From assembly GCA_022493055.1 (NCBI GenBank), contig CP092781.1:806001-870000 (forward strand): 64,000 nt of DNA, given 5' to 3'. How positions within the stretch are numbered: position 1 is the stretch's first letter; every line of letters begins with the position of its first letter. This document shows positions 48,592 to 58,007 of the stretch, piece after piece. This DNA is from Staphylococcus roterodami (lineage in GTDB: Bacteria > Bacillota > Bacilli > Staphylococcales > Staphylococcaceae). A program made the translations under genes and the position numbers. The notes under the pieces are model-generated. The model was not told where the DNA came from and did not search any database. It worked only from the letters and a program-made list of their open reading frames with translations.

Positions 48592-49270
48592 ACATATAGA
48601 AAACAGAATTATTTTACCTTATTTGCTTGTATTTTTGTTAGAAATTATATTTAAAATTTTATTCGTTTTTTGGGATAATAACAAATTAGATATGATTCAT
48701 GGCGTTTGGATAATGATTTCTACTTCACTATTAATAGTATACTCACTGTATGATATGTATAATTTGATTTACTCTAGAAAATATTATTTCTACTACACGC
48801 TAAAATTTAATATTAATACTATTTTGATTATCCATTCTTTATTGTATATAGTAAATAATTTTATATTCTATTTATTATATGTTAATTACGATAACCTAAA
48901 TATATTAGCAAAGCTAATTTCGTTGATGAGTTTTTATACTTTGAATATTGTATTATTATTGATTTTCCGAAATATAAATAATTATAAATTAGGCTCATTA
49001 GCATATTTGTCATCCTTAGTTTTAGTTATTTTTACATATTCAATATTATTTATTTCGATAAATTTAAACAACGGTTCAATTAAGCAATTTATGATTGGTG
49101 CTGTAAATAATGCTGAAGTATTTCAAATATATACAACGTTGTTACCAATTACCATAATAAGTGGAAATGAAAATTCTTTAATAAACACCACGCTATCGAT
49201 TAATATGATTTTTATTTGTATAAGTTTAATTATATATTTAATATTAAAGCGAAGAAAATACAATTGGTAA
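48575..49270 (+). CDS. ABC transporter permease (six-helix, unknown substrate)
   Basis: The 231-residue protein is very hydrophobic, with about six membrane helices beginning ILPYLLVFLLEIIFKILFVF and ending NMIFICISLIIYLILKRRK. No domain is recognised from sequence. Its start lies within the ATPase gene, after AAGGAGAG, so it is its partner. A basic C terminus places that end inside. The operon ends at the terminator 49381-49407. The product resembles permeases of two-gene immunity transporters only in size and layout. Confidence 0.75.
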   Translation: MVTLIKHIENRIILPYLLVFLLEIIFKILFVFWDNNKLDMIHGVWIMISTSLLIVYSLYDMYNLIYSRKYYFYYTLKFNINTILIIHSLLYIVNNFIFYLLYVNYDNLNILAKLISLMSFYTLNIVLLLIFRNINNYKLGSLAYLSSLVLVIFTYSILFISINLNNGSIKQFMIGAVNNAEVFQIYTTLLPITIISGNENSLINTTLSINMIFICISLIIYLILKRRKYNW

Positions 49271-49380
49271 AATTGTGGTAGAAAATGAAAATATGATTCA
49301 CGTAATGGGATATCTAAGTGGAGAATAGGTACCAGATAATGAAATGTAAACAGTTTAATTTACATCTCCCTAAACAACAA

Positions 49381-49407
49381 AAAAGAGTAGGCAAGCTACT
49401 CTTTTTT
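49381..49407 (+). terminator. Terminator after the ABC transporter pair
   Basis: AAAAGAGTAG-GCAAG-CTACTCTTTT followed by TT. Confidence 0.85.
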
Positions 49408-49550
49408 ATATGTTTAGCTATTAAATTGTAGTTTCATAATTAATTTGTAGTCGACATATTTTCATTATAGAATCATGTTATCTAAGCTATAAATACGTCA
49501 GTTTATCCAAAAATTAAATCGCTGAATGTAAGACAATCAACCAATCAAAT

Positions 49551-50285
49551 TTATACTTCATTTAAATCACTGTGGTCATCATCTTTTTGCTTTTCTTTTT
49601 CTTTCTCTTTCTCTCGTACTTGTTCTTTTTTGTACTCTTCTTCATATTCTTTTTCTTTCTTTTCTACTTCTTCTCTTGTTTCCGCTCTATGAGAAAAATC
49701 TTCGGTTTTAAGTTTACTAAATTTGAATGATTTAGAATCAACTGTTTTATCTTCTGAGTATTTATGGACATTTAAATTAATATTTCCATCACCTCTTAAC
49801 TCATAGATAAACATGGCTTGTGCAGTTTTGCCTTTTTTAATTTGATCTTGGTTATGTTCTGTCCAATCTTTATATTTTTTATCACTTAAAAGATAACCAT
49901 CTCTTAATTTATTTACTGTATTTTTATCATCTTGAGTGATATTAATATAGTCATGAGAAATAGAAGATGGATTTAAATCTTTATCGTCTTTTTTAGCAGT
50001 AATTTCCATTTTAAAAGCGATATATTTCTTTTTCTCATCTTTTTCATTGATGATAAACGGTTCTTTTATTTTAGCTTCAAATTTGTCACTAACAATAGTA
50101 TCGCCTTTAATTTTTATATCCATATTTTTTTTGCTTTTAAATTCTTTAAGTTCTTCATTTAATTCTTCATTGTCATTTTCTTTCTTTTTGTGACTAGTGC
50201 TCTCTTTTTTTGCACTATCATGATGATGTCCACAAGCACCTAAGATAAGTGTACTTGCTAATAATATCCCCATTACCTTTTTCAT
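49551..50285 (-). CDS. DUF5067-type lipoprotein
   Basis: The 244-residue protein starts with a lipoprotein signal peptide (KKVMGILLASTLILGACGHH) with lipobox LGAC, so Lgt and Lsp should process it to a surface lipoprotein. A charged linker precedes a DUF5067-like beta-sandwich domain (DTIVSDKFEAKIKEPFIIN, YIAFKMEITAKKDDKDLNP, MFIYELRGDGNINL; residues about 60-190). A highly charged Glu/Lys coiled-coil tail ends it. The function is unknown. A related lipoprotein occurs upstream of clfA in S. aureus. It is leftward and alone. Confidence 0.8.
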   Translation of the reverse strand: MKKVMGILLASTLILGACGHHHDSAKKESTSHKKKENDNEELNEELKEFKSKKNMDIKIKGDTIVSDKFEAKIKEPFIINEKDEKKKYIAFKMEITAKKDDKDLNPSSISHDYINITQDDKNTVNKLRDGYLLSDKKYKDWTEHNQDQIKKGKTAQAMFIYELRGDGNINLNVHKYSEDKTVDSKSFKFSKLKTEDFSHRAETREEVEKKEKEYEEEYKKEQVREKEKEKEKQKDDDHSDLNEV

Positions 50286-50743
50286 TTAACATGTCTCCTT
50301 TATTTCGCAAAGATTTATTTTAAAAACTCTAAATGAATTGTCATTTTGAGTAATTAAACAAAATTGGTATGTGTGAGTTTCTAAGATGATATTAAATAAT
50401 TAATGTAATAATGATTCTATGTATTGTTGCAATAAATTAATACAACTATAATTACTAATATTATATATCTTTTGTTGATAAAAATATATTACTATTTATA
50501 AAAAATAGTGAATTATCGAAAAGTTTAAATGTAGATGTTTGATTTATTGGAAATTTGTACTTATTAAAATAAATTAATTCAACTTATTGTGCTGGATTTA
50601 ACATTTGATAAATAATATGAGTAATAATATGAACAATCTTTGATTTTTAAGAATGTAAGAAACGTTGGTAATTAATTTGGTACAAAAAAAGATTCATCAC
50701 AAAAGCACTATTGCTATTAATTTTCACCTTTAAAACTCTTTCA
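50286..50743. other. Non-coding region between divergent genes
   Basis: It must contain the lipoprotein promoter on the minus strand. I see no ORF, RNA or repeat in it. Confidence 0.4.
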
Positions 50744-50772
50744 TTGCATTTTAGTACACCTAGGTGTACTAT
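50744..50772 (+). promoter_or_regulatory. marR promoter with palindromic operator
   Basis: -35 TTGCAT (50744-50749) and -10 TACTAT (50767-50772) are 17 bases apart. The perfect 18-bp palindrome AGTACACCTAGGTGTACT (50753-50770) fills the spacer and enters the -10. A half-site AGTACAA follows at 50783. A MarR dimer bound here would shut off its own operon. Confidence 0.8.
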
Positions 50773-50811
50773 TTGAATAAGTTAGTACAATTATTTTCAA
50801 GGGAGGTATTT

Positions 50812-51246
50812 ATGGACAATGAAAGATTTGAGCAATTTAATGAACTGCATTTAGGGTTTATTGAATTAAGTAAAGTTATTAATGAAGTGATAGAAGAACA
50901 GAATATTGAAATTTCTAGGGAACAGATGGGTGTATTTAAATTACTCTTTGAAAATAAGCAGATGACTATGAAAGAAATTGCTGAAAGACAAGGTGTTTTT
51001 AAAACGGCTATTTCTAAGCGAATTAAGAAGATGGAAGAAAAAGGATTTGTAAAAAAAATAAGTTCAAAAGATAAAAGGGAAAAAGTAGTGGTGTTAACAG
51101 AATTTGGAATTTCATTTTATAAAAACAGGCAACTACTGCTTTATAAAGGTTTAGAGGAAAAACTCAAATTATCTAAATCAGATACTAAGGTTTTAATTAC
51201 ACATATAAATGAGATTAAAAAACTTTTAGTAAAGGATGATAAGTAA
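50812..51246 (+). CDS. MarR-family transcriptional regulator
   Basis: The ATG at 50812, after AAGGGAGG, gives 144 residues, typical for MarR. The winged helix is at about residues 45-95: QMTMKEIAERQGVFKTAISK, RIKKMEEKGFVKKISSKDKR with the MarR wing DKREKVVVLTEFG. It probably represses itself and the downstream lactonase-like gene through the palindrome in its promoter, released by an unknown ligand. It ends directly at the next ATG. Confidence 0.88.
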   Translation: MDNERFEQFNELHLGFIELSKVINEVIEEQNIEISREQMGVFKLLFENKQMTMKEIAERQGVFKTAISKRIKKMEEKGFVKKISSKDKREKVVVLTEFGISFYKNRQLLLYKGLEEKLKLSKSDTKVLITHINEIKKLLVKDDK

Positions 51247-52071
51247 ATGAATGACAAAATAAAAGTACACGTATTACACACAGGTAAAGTAATTGTTGAT
51301 GAAGCATTACCATTTGGTTATGAAAGTAATCCTCCATTAGCTTGGACGGAGATGTTTAGATCGAAAAAGCATCAAGTTAAATTACCAGTTTCTGCATATT
51401 TGATTGAACATCCTAAAGGATTAATATTAATTGATACAGGATGGCATACAGATAATCGAAAACACCAGCTGAAAAATTTATTATTCCAATATCCAGTTAA
51501 TAAAGCTGAACTACCTGAAGGCCAAGCTATACATGAACAATTAATTAAACTAGGTTATAAACCGAGTGATATAGATTATGTTGTAATGAGTCATATGCAT
51601 TGCGACCATGCTGATGGTTTGAGATTAGTAAAACAGGCTAAGAAAATTATACTTAGTGAGGAAGAACATGCGGCTATTTTAAATGATAAATTACATTACT
51701 TGCCTCATGAATGGAAAGGTGTAAACCTTGAAACATTTAAATTTAGTGATAGTGACTTAGGTCCTAAAAAGAAATCATTTGATTTATTTGGTGATGGTAC
51801 GATTACAATGGTTTGGGTACCAGGTCACAGTAAAGGGCTTGTTTCAACAATTATTAAAAATGAAAACAGTGACAAATATCTTTTACTTACTTCAGATGTA
51901 GGATATGCAGCTAAATCATGGGAAGAAAACATTTTACCTGGGGTTTTAGTTGATAAAAAAGAAGCACAACAGTCGCTCAACTGGATTAAAATGATGGCAA
52001 ATGATCCTAATTGTATAGAAGCTATCGCAAATCATGATGTAAATGTAAAGCCACATGTTGTTGAATTATAA
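51247..52071 (+). CDS. Metallo-beta-lactamase-fold hydrolase, AHL-lactonase-like
   Basis: The 274-residue cytoplasmic protein belongs to the AiiA/AttM-type branch of the metallo-beta-lactamase fold. Metal ligands are complete: SHMHCDHADG near residue 117, His in WVPGHSKGL near residue 196, Asp in LTSDVGYAAKSW near residue 217, and His in AIANHDVNV near residue 263. Such enzymes open lactone rings of acyl-homoserine lactones or related lactones. Staphylococci do not make these signals, so the target could be a competitor's signal or a lactone drug. The MarR partner suggests ligand induction. Lactonase activity is inference. Confidence 0.85.
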   Translation: MNDKIKVHVLHTGKVIVDEALPFGYESNPPLAWTEMFRSKKHQVKLPVSAYLIEHPKGLILIDTGWHTDNRKHQLKNLLFQYPVNKAELPEGQAIHEQLIKLGYKPSDIDYVVMSHMHCDHADGLRLVKQAKKIILSEEEHAAILNDKLHYLPHEWKGVNLETFKFSDSDLGPKKKSFDLFGDGTITMVWVPGHSKGLVSTIIKNENSDKYLLLTSDVGYAAKSWEENILPGVLVDKKEAQQSLNWIKMMANDPNCIEAIANHDVNVKPHVVEL

Positions 52072-52310
52072 CAAATAAAGCATTACTGAAAATGATATGT
52101 AGTAATTTTTGAATGAGCTGACAAAGCAGTGTACATAGTTAGTATGATTACTATGATGGAGAGAATAAGCATTCGATTATTTTAAAGTATAATATATTAT
52201 ATTTTAACTTTCAAAATCAAAATGATTTTTGAAACAAAGTAATTAGTACTGTATTTTAACGCAAATGATGGGATCCTTTAAATAAAGTAGAAAAAGTAGG
52301 AGAAATATAA

Positions 52311-52835
52311 ATGAAGATAAGAAAAATTAACAAACAGGACTTTGCTCAGGTAGATCAATTAATTAGAATAGCATTTGAAAATACTGAACATGGATATGGC
52401 AACGAATCAGAGTTAGTCGACAAAATACGACAAAGCCATGAATATGATTCGAATTTAGAATTGGTTGCAACTATAGATGATAAAGTAGTTGGACATGCTC
52501 TATTAAGTGATGTGTATCTTGATACAGAAGACAATCGAGAAATAGGTTTAGTACTAGCACCAGTTGCTGTCGATATTAATCATCAAAATAATGGAATTGG
52601 AACACAATTAATTGCATCCTTAGAAGAATTAGCTTTAATGAAAGGTTATAAATTTATAAGCGTGCTAGGATGGCCATCATATTACGCAAATCTCGGATAT
52701 AAACGTGCAAGTAAATATAAAATATATCCACCATTTGAAGGTGTTCCAGATGAAGCATTTTTAATTAAAGAACTGAAGAAAAATGAATTAGAAGACAAGA
52801 ATGGTATCATACATTATTCATCAGCGTTTGAATAA
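52311..52835 (+). CDS. GNAT-family N-acetyltransferase
   Basis: The 174-residue protein has the GNAT fold: RKINKQDFAQVDQLIRIAF at the N terminus, then VVGHALLSDVYL, the acetyl-CoA loop LAPVAVDINHQNNGIGTQLI (Q/RxxGxG type), and the late strand FISVLGWPSYYANLGYKRAS. This pattern is that of YhbS-like acetyltransferases. The acceptor is unknown. ATG follows TAGGAGAAA. It is transcribed alone, about 240 bases after the lactonase-like gene. Confidence 0.85.
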   Translation: MKIRKINKQDFAQVDQLIRIAFENTEHGYGNESELVDKIRQSHEYDSNLELVATIDDKVVGHALLSDVYLDTEDNREIGLVLAPVAVDINHQNNGIGTQLIASLEELALMKGYKFISVLGWPSYYANLGYKRASKYKIYPPFEGVPDEAFLIKELKKNELEDKNGIIHYSSAFE

Positions 52836-52859
52836 TGTAAGGTTCAATTGATAAAAAGG

Positions 52860-52918
52860 AACAATGCAACATTGTAAATTACGTACAATACAATGATGTG
52901 TTGTTGTTTTTATTTTTA
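52860..52918 (+). terminator. Probable terminator after the GNAT gene
   Basis: An imperfect long stem pairs GCAACATTGTA with TACAATGATGTGT, followed by TGTTGTTTTTATTTTT. The remaining bases to 53112 hold the clfA promoter region, with no motif that I can name confidently. Confidence 0.5.
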
Positions 52919-53112
52919 AGAAGAAAATGTATTCATAAATATTCAATCAGTCATTTTTAGCGTAAGGAATAAAAAAATTAATTGCAATTAAAGTAATAAT
53001 CAAAATAATTGCTATCGTACAATAAAGGTGTATAATTGCAACAATATAGATTAAATATATCTTAAATGGGTATACACTTAATATAAAATGAAATGTTAAA
53101 AGAGGGAATATA

Positions 53113-55911
53113 ATGGATATGAAGAAAAAAGAAAAACACGCAATTCGGAAAAATTCACTTGGCGTGGCTTCAGTTCTTTTAGGAACACTAATAGGCTTTG
53201 GACTACTTAGTAGTAAAGAAGCGGATGCAAGTGAAAATAGTGTAACGCAATCAGACAGTACGAGTAGCGAAGACAAAAGTAAAGATTCGAGCAATGTAAA
53301 TGCAGCACCTCAAACGAACAACGCAAATACAACGACTACAAATACAAATAATGGCGAATCAGAGGTAGCGCAAAGCACAGCACAACAAGAAGCAACCCAA
53401 TAAGCAAATACGACAACTGCTAAAGAAGTGACATCGACAACAGCTGAACATACAACTACAACAGTAAATGAAACGACAGCTTCAAACGATGCACAATCGA
53501 CTGCAGCAAATCAAAATAATACACAAGAAACAACACAATCTAACGATGCAACTGTAAAACAGTCAACAAATACAGAAGAATCAGTGAATCAAACTAGTAA
53601 TACAACGACTTCTAATGATACAAAAAATGTATCATCTGTAAATTCACCTCAAAATTCTACAAGCACAGAAAATGTTTCATCAACGCAAGATACTTCAACT
53701 GAAACAACACCTTCAAACAATGAATCAACTATCCAGAATAAAGATGCGAGTGACAAAGATGTGGTTAGACAAGCAGTTAATACTAGTGCTAGTACGCCAA
53801 GAATGAGAGCGTTTAGTTTAGCAGCAGTGGCAGCAGATGCAGCAAGTGGTAGCGATATCTCTAATCAATTAACAAATGTAACCGTTGCTATCAATTCAGG
53901 AAGTACTGTTTATCCTCATCAAGCAGGTTATGTTAATTTAAATTATGCATTTTCAGTGCCAAATACTGCTGTTCAAGGTGATACATTTAAAATAACAGTA
54001 CCTAAAGAGTTGAACTTAAATGGTGTAACATCTACTGCAAAAGTACCTTCAATTATGGCGGGAGATCAAGTTTTAGCAAATGGTGTTATTGATAGTGATG
54101 GTAATGTTGTTTATACATTTACAGATTACGTTAATAATAAAGATGATGTTAAAGCATCCTTAACAATGCCTGCATATATAGATCCAGAAAATGTTACGCA
54201 TACAGGTAATGTAACATTGACTACAGGTATAGGTAATAATACTGCTAGTAAGACAGTATTAGTTGACTATGAAAAATATGGACAATTTTATAATTTATCA
54301 ATTAAAGGTACGATTGATCAAATTGACAAAACAAATAATACGTATCGTCAAACAATTTATGTTAATCCAAGCGGAGATAATGTAATTGCTCCAGTGTTAA
54401 CAGGTAATTTAAAACCAAATACAAATAGTAATGCTTTGATTGATAAAAATAATACCGATATAAAGGTATATAAAGTAGATAATGCTAAAGATTTATCTGA
54501 AAGTTACTATGTAAACCCTAATGATTTTGAAGATGTAACAAGTAGTGTAAATATTACGTTTCCTAACCCAAATCAGTACAAAGTAGAGTTTAATACGCCT
54601 GATGATCAAATTACAACGCCTTATATCGTAGTTGTGAATGGACATATTGATCCTAATAGTACTGGAGATTTGGCATTACGTTCGACTTTATATGGTTATA
54701 ATTCAAATTTTGTATGGCGATCAATGTCTTGGGATAATGAAGTTGCATTTAACAATGGCTCAGGTTCAGGAGACGGAATTGATAAACCAGTTGTTCCTGA
54801 GCAACCAGACGTTCCTGGTGAGGTAGAACCAATTCCGGAAGATTCAGATTCAGATACAACAAGTGATTCAGGATCAGATAGTGGTTCAGGCTCGGATAGC
54901 ACATCGGATTCAACGAGCGATTCAGCATCAGATAGCGGTTCAGATTCAGCAAGCGATTCAGATTCAGCGAGCGATTCAGATTCAGCGAGCGATTCAGATT
55001 CGGCGAGTGATTCAGATTCAGCGAGCGATTCAGATTCAGCAAGCGATTCAGATTCAGGCAGCGATTCAGACTCAGACAGCGACTCAGATTCAGACAGCGA
55101 TTCCGATTCAGATAGCGATTCAGACTCAGACAGTGATTCAGATTCAGATAGCGACTCAGACTCAGACAGTGATTCAGACTCAGACAGCGATTCCGATTCA
55201 GATAGCGATTCAGATTCAGATAGTGATTCGGACTCAGACAGCGACTCAGATTCAGATAGCGACTCAGACTCAGATAGCGACTCAGATTCAGATAGCGACT
55301 CAGACTCAGACAGTGATTCCGATTCAGACAGTGATTCAGACTCAGATAGTGACTCGGATTCAGATAGCGACTCAGACTCAGACAGTGATTCAGATTCAGA
55401 TAGCGATTCGGACTCAGACAGTGACTCAGATTCAGACAGCGATTCCGATTCAAATAGCGATTCAGATTCAGACAGTGACTCAGATTCAGATAGTGACTCT
55501 GACTCAGACAGTGACTCAGATTCAGATAGCGATTCCGACTCAGATAGTAACTCTGACTCAGAAAGTGGATCAGATTCAGATAGCGATTCTGATTCAGGAA
55601 GTGACTCCGACTCAGATAGTGGATCAGACTCAGAAAGTGGATCTGACTCAGATAGTGACTCGGATTCAGATAGCGATTCCGATTCAGATAGTGACTCTGA
55701 CTCAGGTTCAATCAGTAATGTAGTACCACCGAACACATCTCAAGATAGTGTTAATTCTTCTGATAAAAAAGAAAATAAAAATAGTAAAGAGCCATTACCA
55801 GAAACTGGTTCAGATGATTCACCGAATACGTCATTAATTTGGGGATTCCTTGCATCATTAGGATCATTACTACTTTTCAGAAGAAAAAAAGAAAATAAAG
55901 ATAAGAAATAA
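53113..55911 (+). pseudogene. clfA: Clumping factor A, interrupted by a nonsense codon
   Basis: ClfA is a cell-wall-anchored fibrinogen-binding MSCRAMM. The full frame is 932 codons, near the known ClfA length: a YSIRK-type signal peptide ([19 protein letters not shown]), a Thr/Ser/Asn-rich N1 region, the N2-N3 Ig-like domains (from about 53860; TYTFTDYV-like [10 protein letters not shown], latch region NNGSGSGDG), the Ser-Asp repeat stalk (54844-55700), LPETG at 55795-55809, a membrane helix, and [13 protein letters not shown] at 53401-53403 (codon 97) splits it. The rest stays in one frame, so a single C-to-T change (CAA to TAA) would explain it. The downstream GTG 53428 has no ribosome site and no signal peptide, so surface ClfA should be absent. 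Confidence 0.9.
54844..55700 (+). repeat. Ser-Asp dipeptide repeat of clfA
   Basis: Degenerate 18-base units of the type GAYTCNGAYTCNGAYAGY encode alternating Ser-Asp residues, with Ala or Gly variants at the start and Glu, Gly or Asn variants at the end. The array forms the stalk that lifts the ligand-binding domain from the wall. Unit number is prone to change by recombination. It creates long open frames on all strands that are not genes. Confidence 0.95.
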
Positions 55912-55949
55912 ATAATGATTATATTAAATAAATATAAAGATTAATAAAG

Positions 55950-55976
55950 AAGCTACCTTAACAGGTGGCTTTTTTA
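55950..55976 (+). terminator. Terminator after clfA
   Basis: AAGCTACCT-TAAC-AGGTGGCTT followed by TTTT. Confidence 0.85.
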
Positions 55977-56008
55977 CTTGGATTTTGCAAAAATGTTGCT
56001 TGAATATA

Positions 56009-56064
56009 ATTAATAATTAATTCATCTATAGTTAATTATTTTAAAAAGGTAGATGTTATATAAT
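56009..56064 (+). promoter_or_regulatory. vwb promoter region with Sae-like layout
   Basis: GTTAATTATT at 56031 starts 28 bases before TATAAT (56059-56064), the same spacing as at emp and the 59258 gene. The upstream half-site pair is degenerate here (ATTAA-N6-ATTCA at 56009-56024). Confidence 0.5.
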
Positions 56065-56131
56065 TTGGCTTGGCGAAAAAATAGGGTAAAAGGTAGGTTG
56101 TTAATTAGGGAAAATTAAGGAGAAAATACAG

Positions 56132-57652
56132 TTGAAGAAAAAATTGCTAGTTTTAACATTGGGAGCATTATGTGTATCACAAATTTGGGAAAGCAATCAC
56201 GCGAGTGCAGTGGTTTCTGGGGAGAAGAATCCATATGAATCTGAGTCATTGAAGTTAACTGGGAAAAGAAGTAATAGCGTTACACCAGAAATGTATAAAG
56301 AAAATTTGGAGAAACTAATTGCATCATTATCATTTGCAGATTATGAAAAATACTATGAACCAGAGTACAAAGAAGCCGTTAAAACTTATCAACAGAAGTT
56401 TATGGCAGAAGATGCAGCATTAAAAAAGTTCTTTAGAGAAGAGAAGCATATTAAAGAAAATACAAATACTAATGAAATGTTAGGACTTACTGAAGAAAGA
56501 TATCAACATATATACGATAAATTAAAATCTAATAATGAATGGTTTATGAAAGAGATAAAAAATATTCAAGAACGTTATCAGGATTTAAAAGATTTTGATG
56601 AAAAACAACAACATGATGCAGATGTAAAAATCAATGAGTTGGAAAATAAAGTTTTGATGTTGGGATATACTTTTGGAAATGTTGGAGGAGTAAGAACGAA
56701 TTTATATAGCAAATTAGATTTAATTTTAGGATATGAAGATTACGAAAGAAAATATAAACAGCCTACTAATTCAAGAATGCTAAATGAAAAAATGGAAGAT
56801 TTAGAAACTATTATTGATGAGTTTTTTGAGGAAATTGGAAAGCAACGACCGATAAATATTCCTACATTAGCATCTGAAAAAGAAAAAGAAACAAATACAA
56901 AAAATGCAAATAAGTTAAGAGCTGACACTGAAGCTGCTAAAAATGATGAATCAAAAAGAAGTAGTAGAAGTAAAAGAAGTTTAGATACTCAAAATTATAA
57001 ATCTGTTTCACAAGAAGTAACTGCAGAGCAAAAAGCTGAATATGAAAAAAGAGCTGAAGAAAGAAAAGCAAGATTTCTAGATAGACAAAAAAGTAAAAAA
57101 GAACCGGTTGTATCATTAGAATACGATTTTGAACACAAGCAACGTGTTAACAACGCAAATAACAAACAACTTGTTGTTTCGGCGCCAACAAAGAAACCAA
57201 CACCACCACCTACATATACTGAAACGACAACACAGGTTCCGATGCCTACTGTAGAGCGTCAAACTCAAGAACAAATTGTTTATAAAGCACCGAAGCAATT
57301 GGCTGGATTAAATGGTGAAAGTCATAATTTCTCTACAACGCATCAAACACCAACAACTTCAAATCATACTCACAATAATGTTGTAGAATTTGAAGAAACG
57401 TCGGCTTTACCTGGTAGAAAAACAGGTTCTTTAGTTGGTTTGAGTCAAATCGATTCATCTCATTTAACTGAACGTGAAAAACGTGTGATTAAGCGTGAAC
57501 ATGTTAGGGAAGCTCAGAAATTAGTAGAAAACTATAAAGATACACATAGTTATAAAGACCGTTTGAATGCCCAACAAAAAGTAAATACATTAAGTGAAGG
57601 GCATCAAAAACGATTTAATAAACAAATAAATAAAGTTTATAACGGCAAATAA
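56132..57652 (+). CDS. vwb: Secreted von Willebrand factor-binding protein (coagulase family)
   Basis: vWbp is a secreted coagulase that activates prothrombin by inserting its mature N terminus and also binds von Willebrand factor and fibrinogen. The start is a TTG after AAGGAG. The signal peptide (KKKLLVLTLGALCVSQIWES) ends at HASA, and the mature N terminus VVSGEKNPY matches the prothrombin-activating sequence. Helical D1-D2 domains extend to about residue 260. A Pro/Thr-rich linker follows, and a conserved C-terminal module (HLTEREKRVIKREHVREAQK to NKVYNGK) closes the 506-residue protein. It appears intact. A short homologue of the C-terminal module is encoded at 59258. Confidence 0.93.
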   Translation: MKKKLLVLTLGALCVSQIWESNHASAVVSGEKNPYESESLKLTGKRSNSVTPEMYKENLEKLIASLSFADYEKYYEPEYKEAVKTYQQKFMAEDAALKKFFREEKHIKENTNTNEMLGLTEERYQHIYDKLKSNNEWFMKEIKNIQERYQDLKDFDEKQQHDADVKINELENKVLMLGYTFGNVGGVRTNLYSKLDLILGYEDYERKYKQPTNSRMLNEKMEDLETIIDEFFEEIGKQRPINIPTLASEKEKETNTKNANKLRADTEAAKNDESKRSSRSKRSLDTQNYKSVSQEVTAEQKAEYEKRAEERKARFLDRQKSKKEPVVSLEYDFEHKQRVNNANNKQLVVSAPTKKPTPPPTYTETTTQVPMPTVERQTQEQIVYKAPKQLAGLNGESHNFSTTHQTPTTSNHTHNNVVEFEETSALPGRKTGSLVGLSQIDSSHLTEREKRVIKREHVREAQKLVENYKDTHSYKDRLNAQQKVNTLSEGHQKRFNKQINKVYNGK

Positions 57653-57761
57653 TAAATACTTAGTCGCAAGTAGTAAATAATTTGCTGAAAAGTAACATAT
57701 TTTAAACTAGCAATAATATATCAAAGATACATCATGTGAAATTTAAATGAATATCTTATAT

Positions 57762-57803
57762 ATAGTCCACATTCCAAGAAGGGTGTGGGCTATTACTTTT
57801 TTC
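57762..57803 (+). terminator. Terminator after vwb
   Basis: TAGTCCACA-TTCCAAGAAGGG-TGTGGGCTA followed by TTACTTTTTT. Confidence 0.8.
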
Positions 57804-57880
57804 ACTTTATATTACGAGAAAATTATTATGCTTAACTATAAAAATCAATAATTAATTTTAAGTGGTAAATTAATAAAAAT

Positions 57881-57936
57881 GTTAAGACAACGTTTACGTC
57901 AAGTTAATTATTATACATAAAATTCTGATATATAAT
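57881..57936 (+). promoter_or_regulatory. emp promoter with SaeR-like direct repeat
   Basis: GTTAA-GACAAC-GTTTA (57881-57896) is close to the SaeR box GTTAA-N6-GTTAA. GTTAATTATT follows at 57903, and -10 TATAAT lies at 57931-57936. Spacings equal those upstream of the 59258 gene. Confidence 0.65.
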
Positions 57937-58007
57937 TCTGTTAGTGAATTAAACAGGGAAATTAAATTGGTTAAAAATATTGAGTCTATATAAAGGAGAA
58001 ATGACAG

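Noticed and set aside
54844..55700. Regular short repeats that could be mistaken for a CRISPR array
   Set aside because: The units are tandem 18-base coding repeats without spacers, in frame with clfA.
54696..55736. Long minus-strand open frames (346 and 320 codons) and a 286-codon plus-strand frame in the same place
   Set aside because: They are by-products of the Ser-Asp repeat DNA, which lacks stops in other frames. They consist of monotone repeats without starts, ribosome sites or domains.
53428..55911. clfA taken as an intact shorter gene starting at GTG 53428
   Set aside because: No ribosome binding site, no signal peptide, and the upstream part that encodes the ClfA signal peptide is in the same frame.
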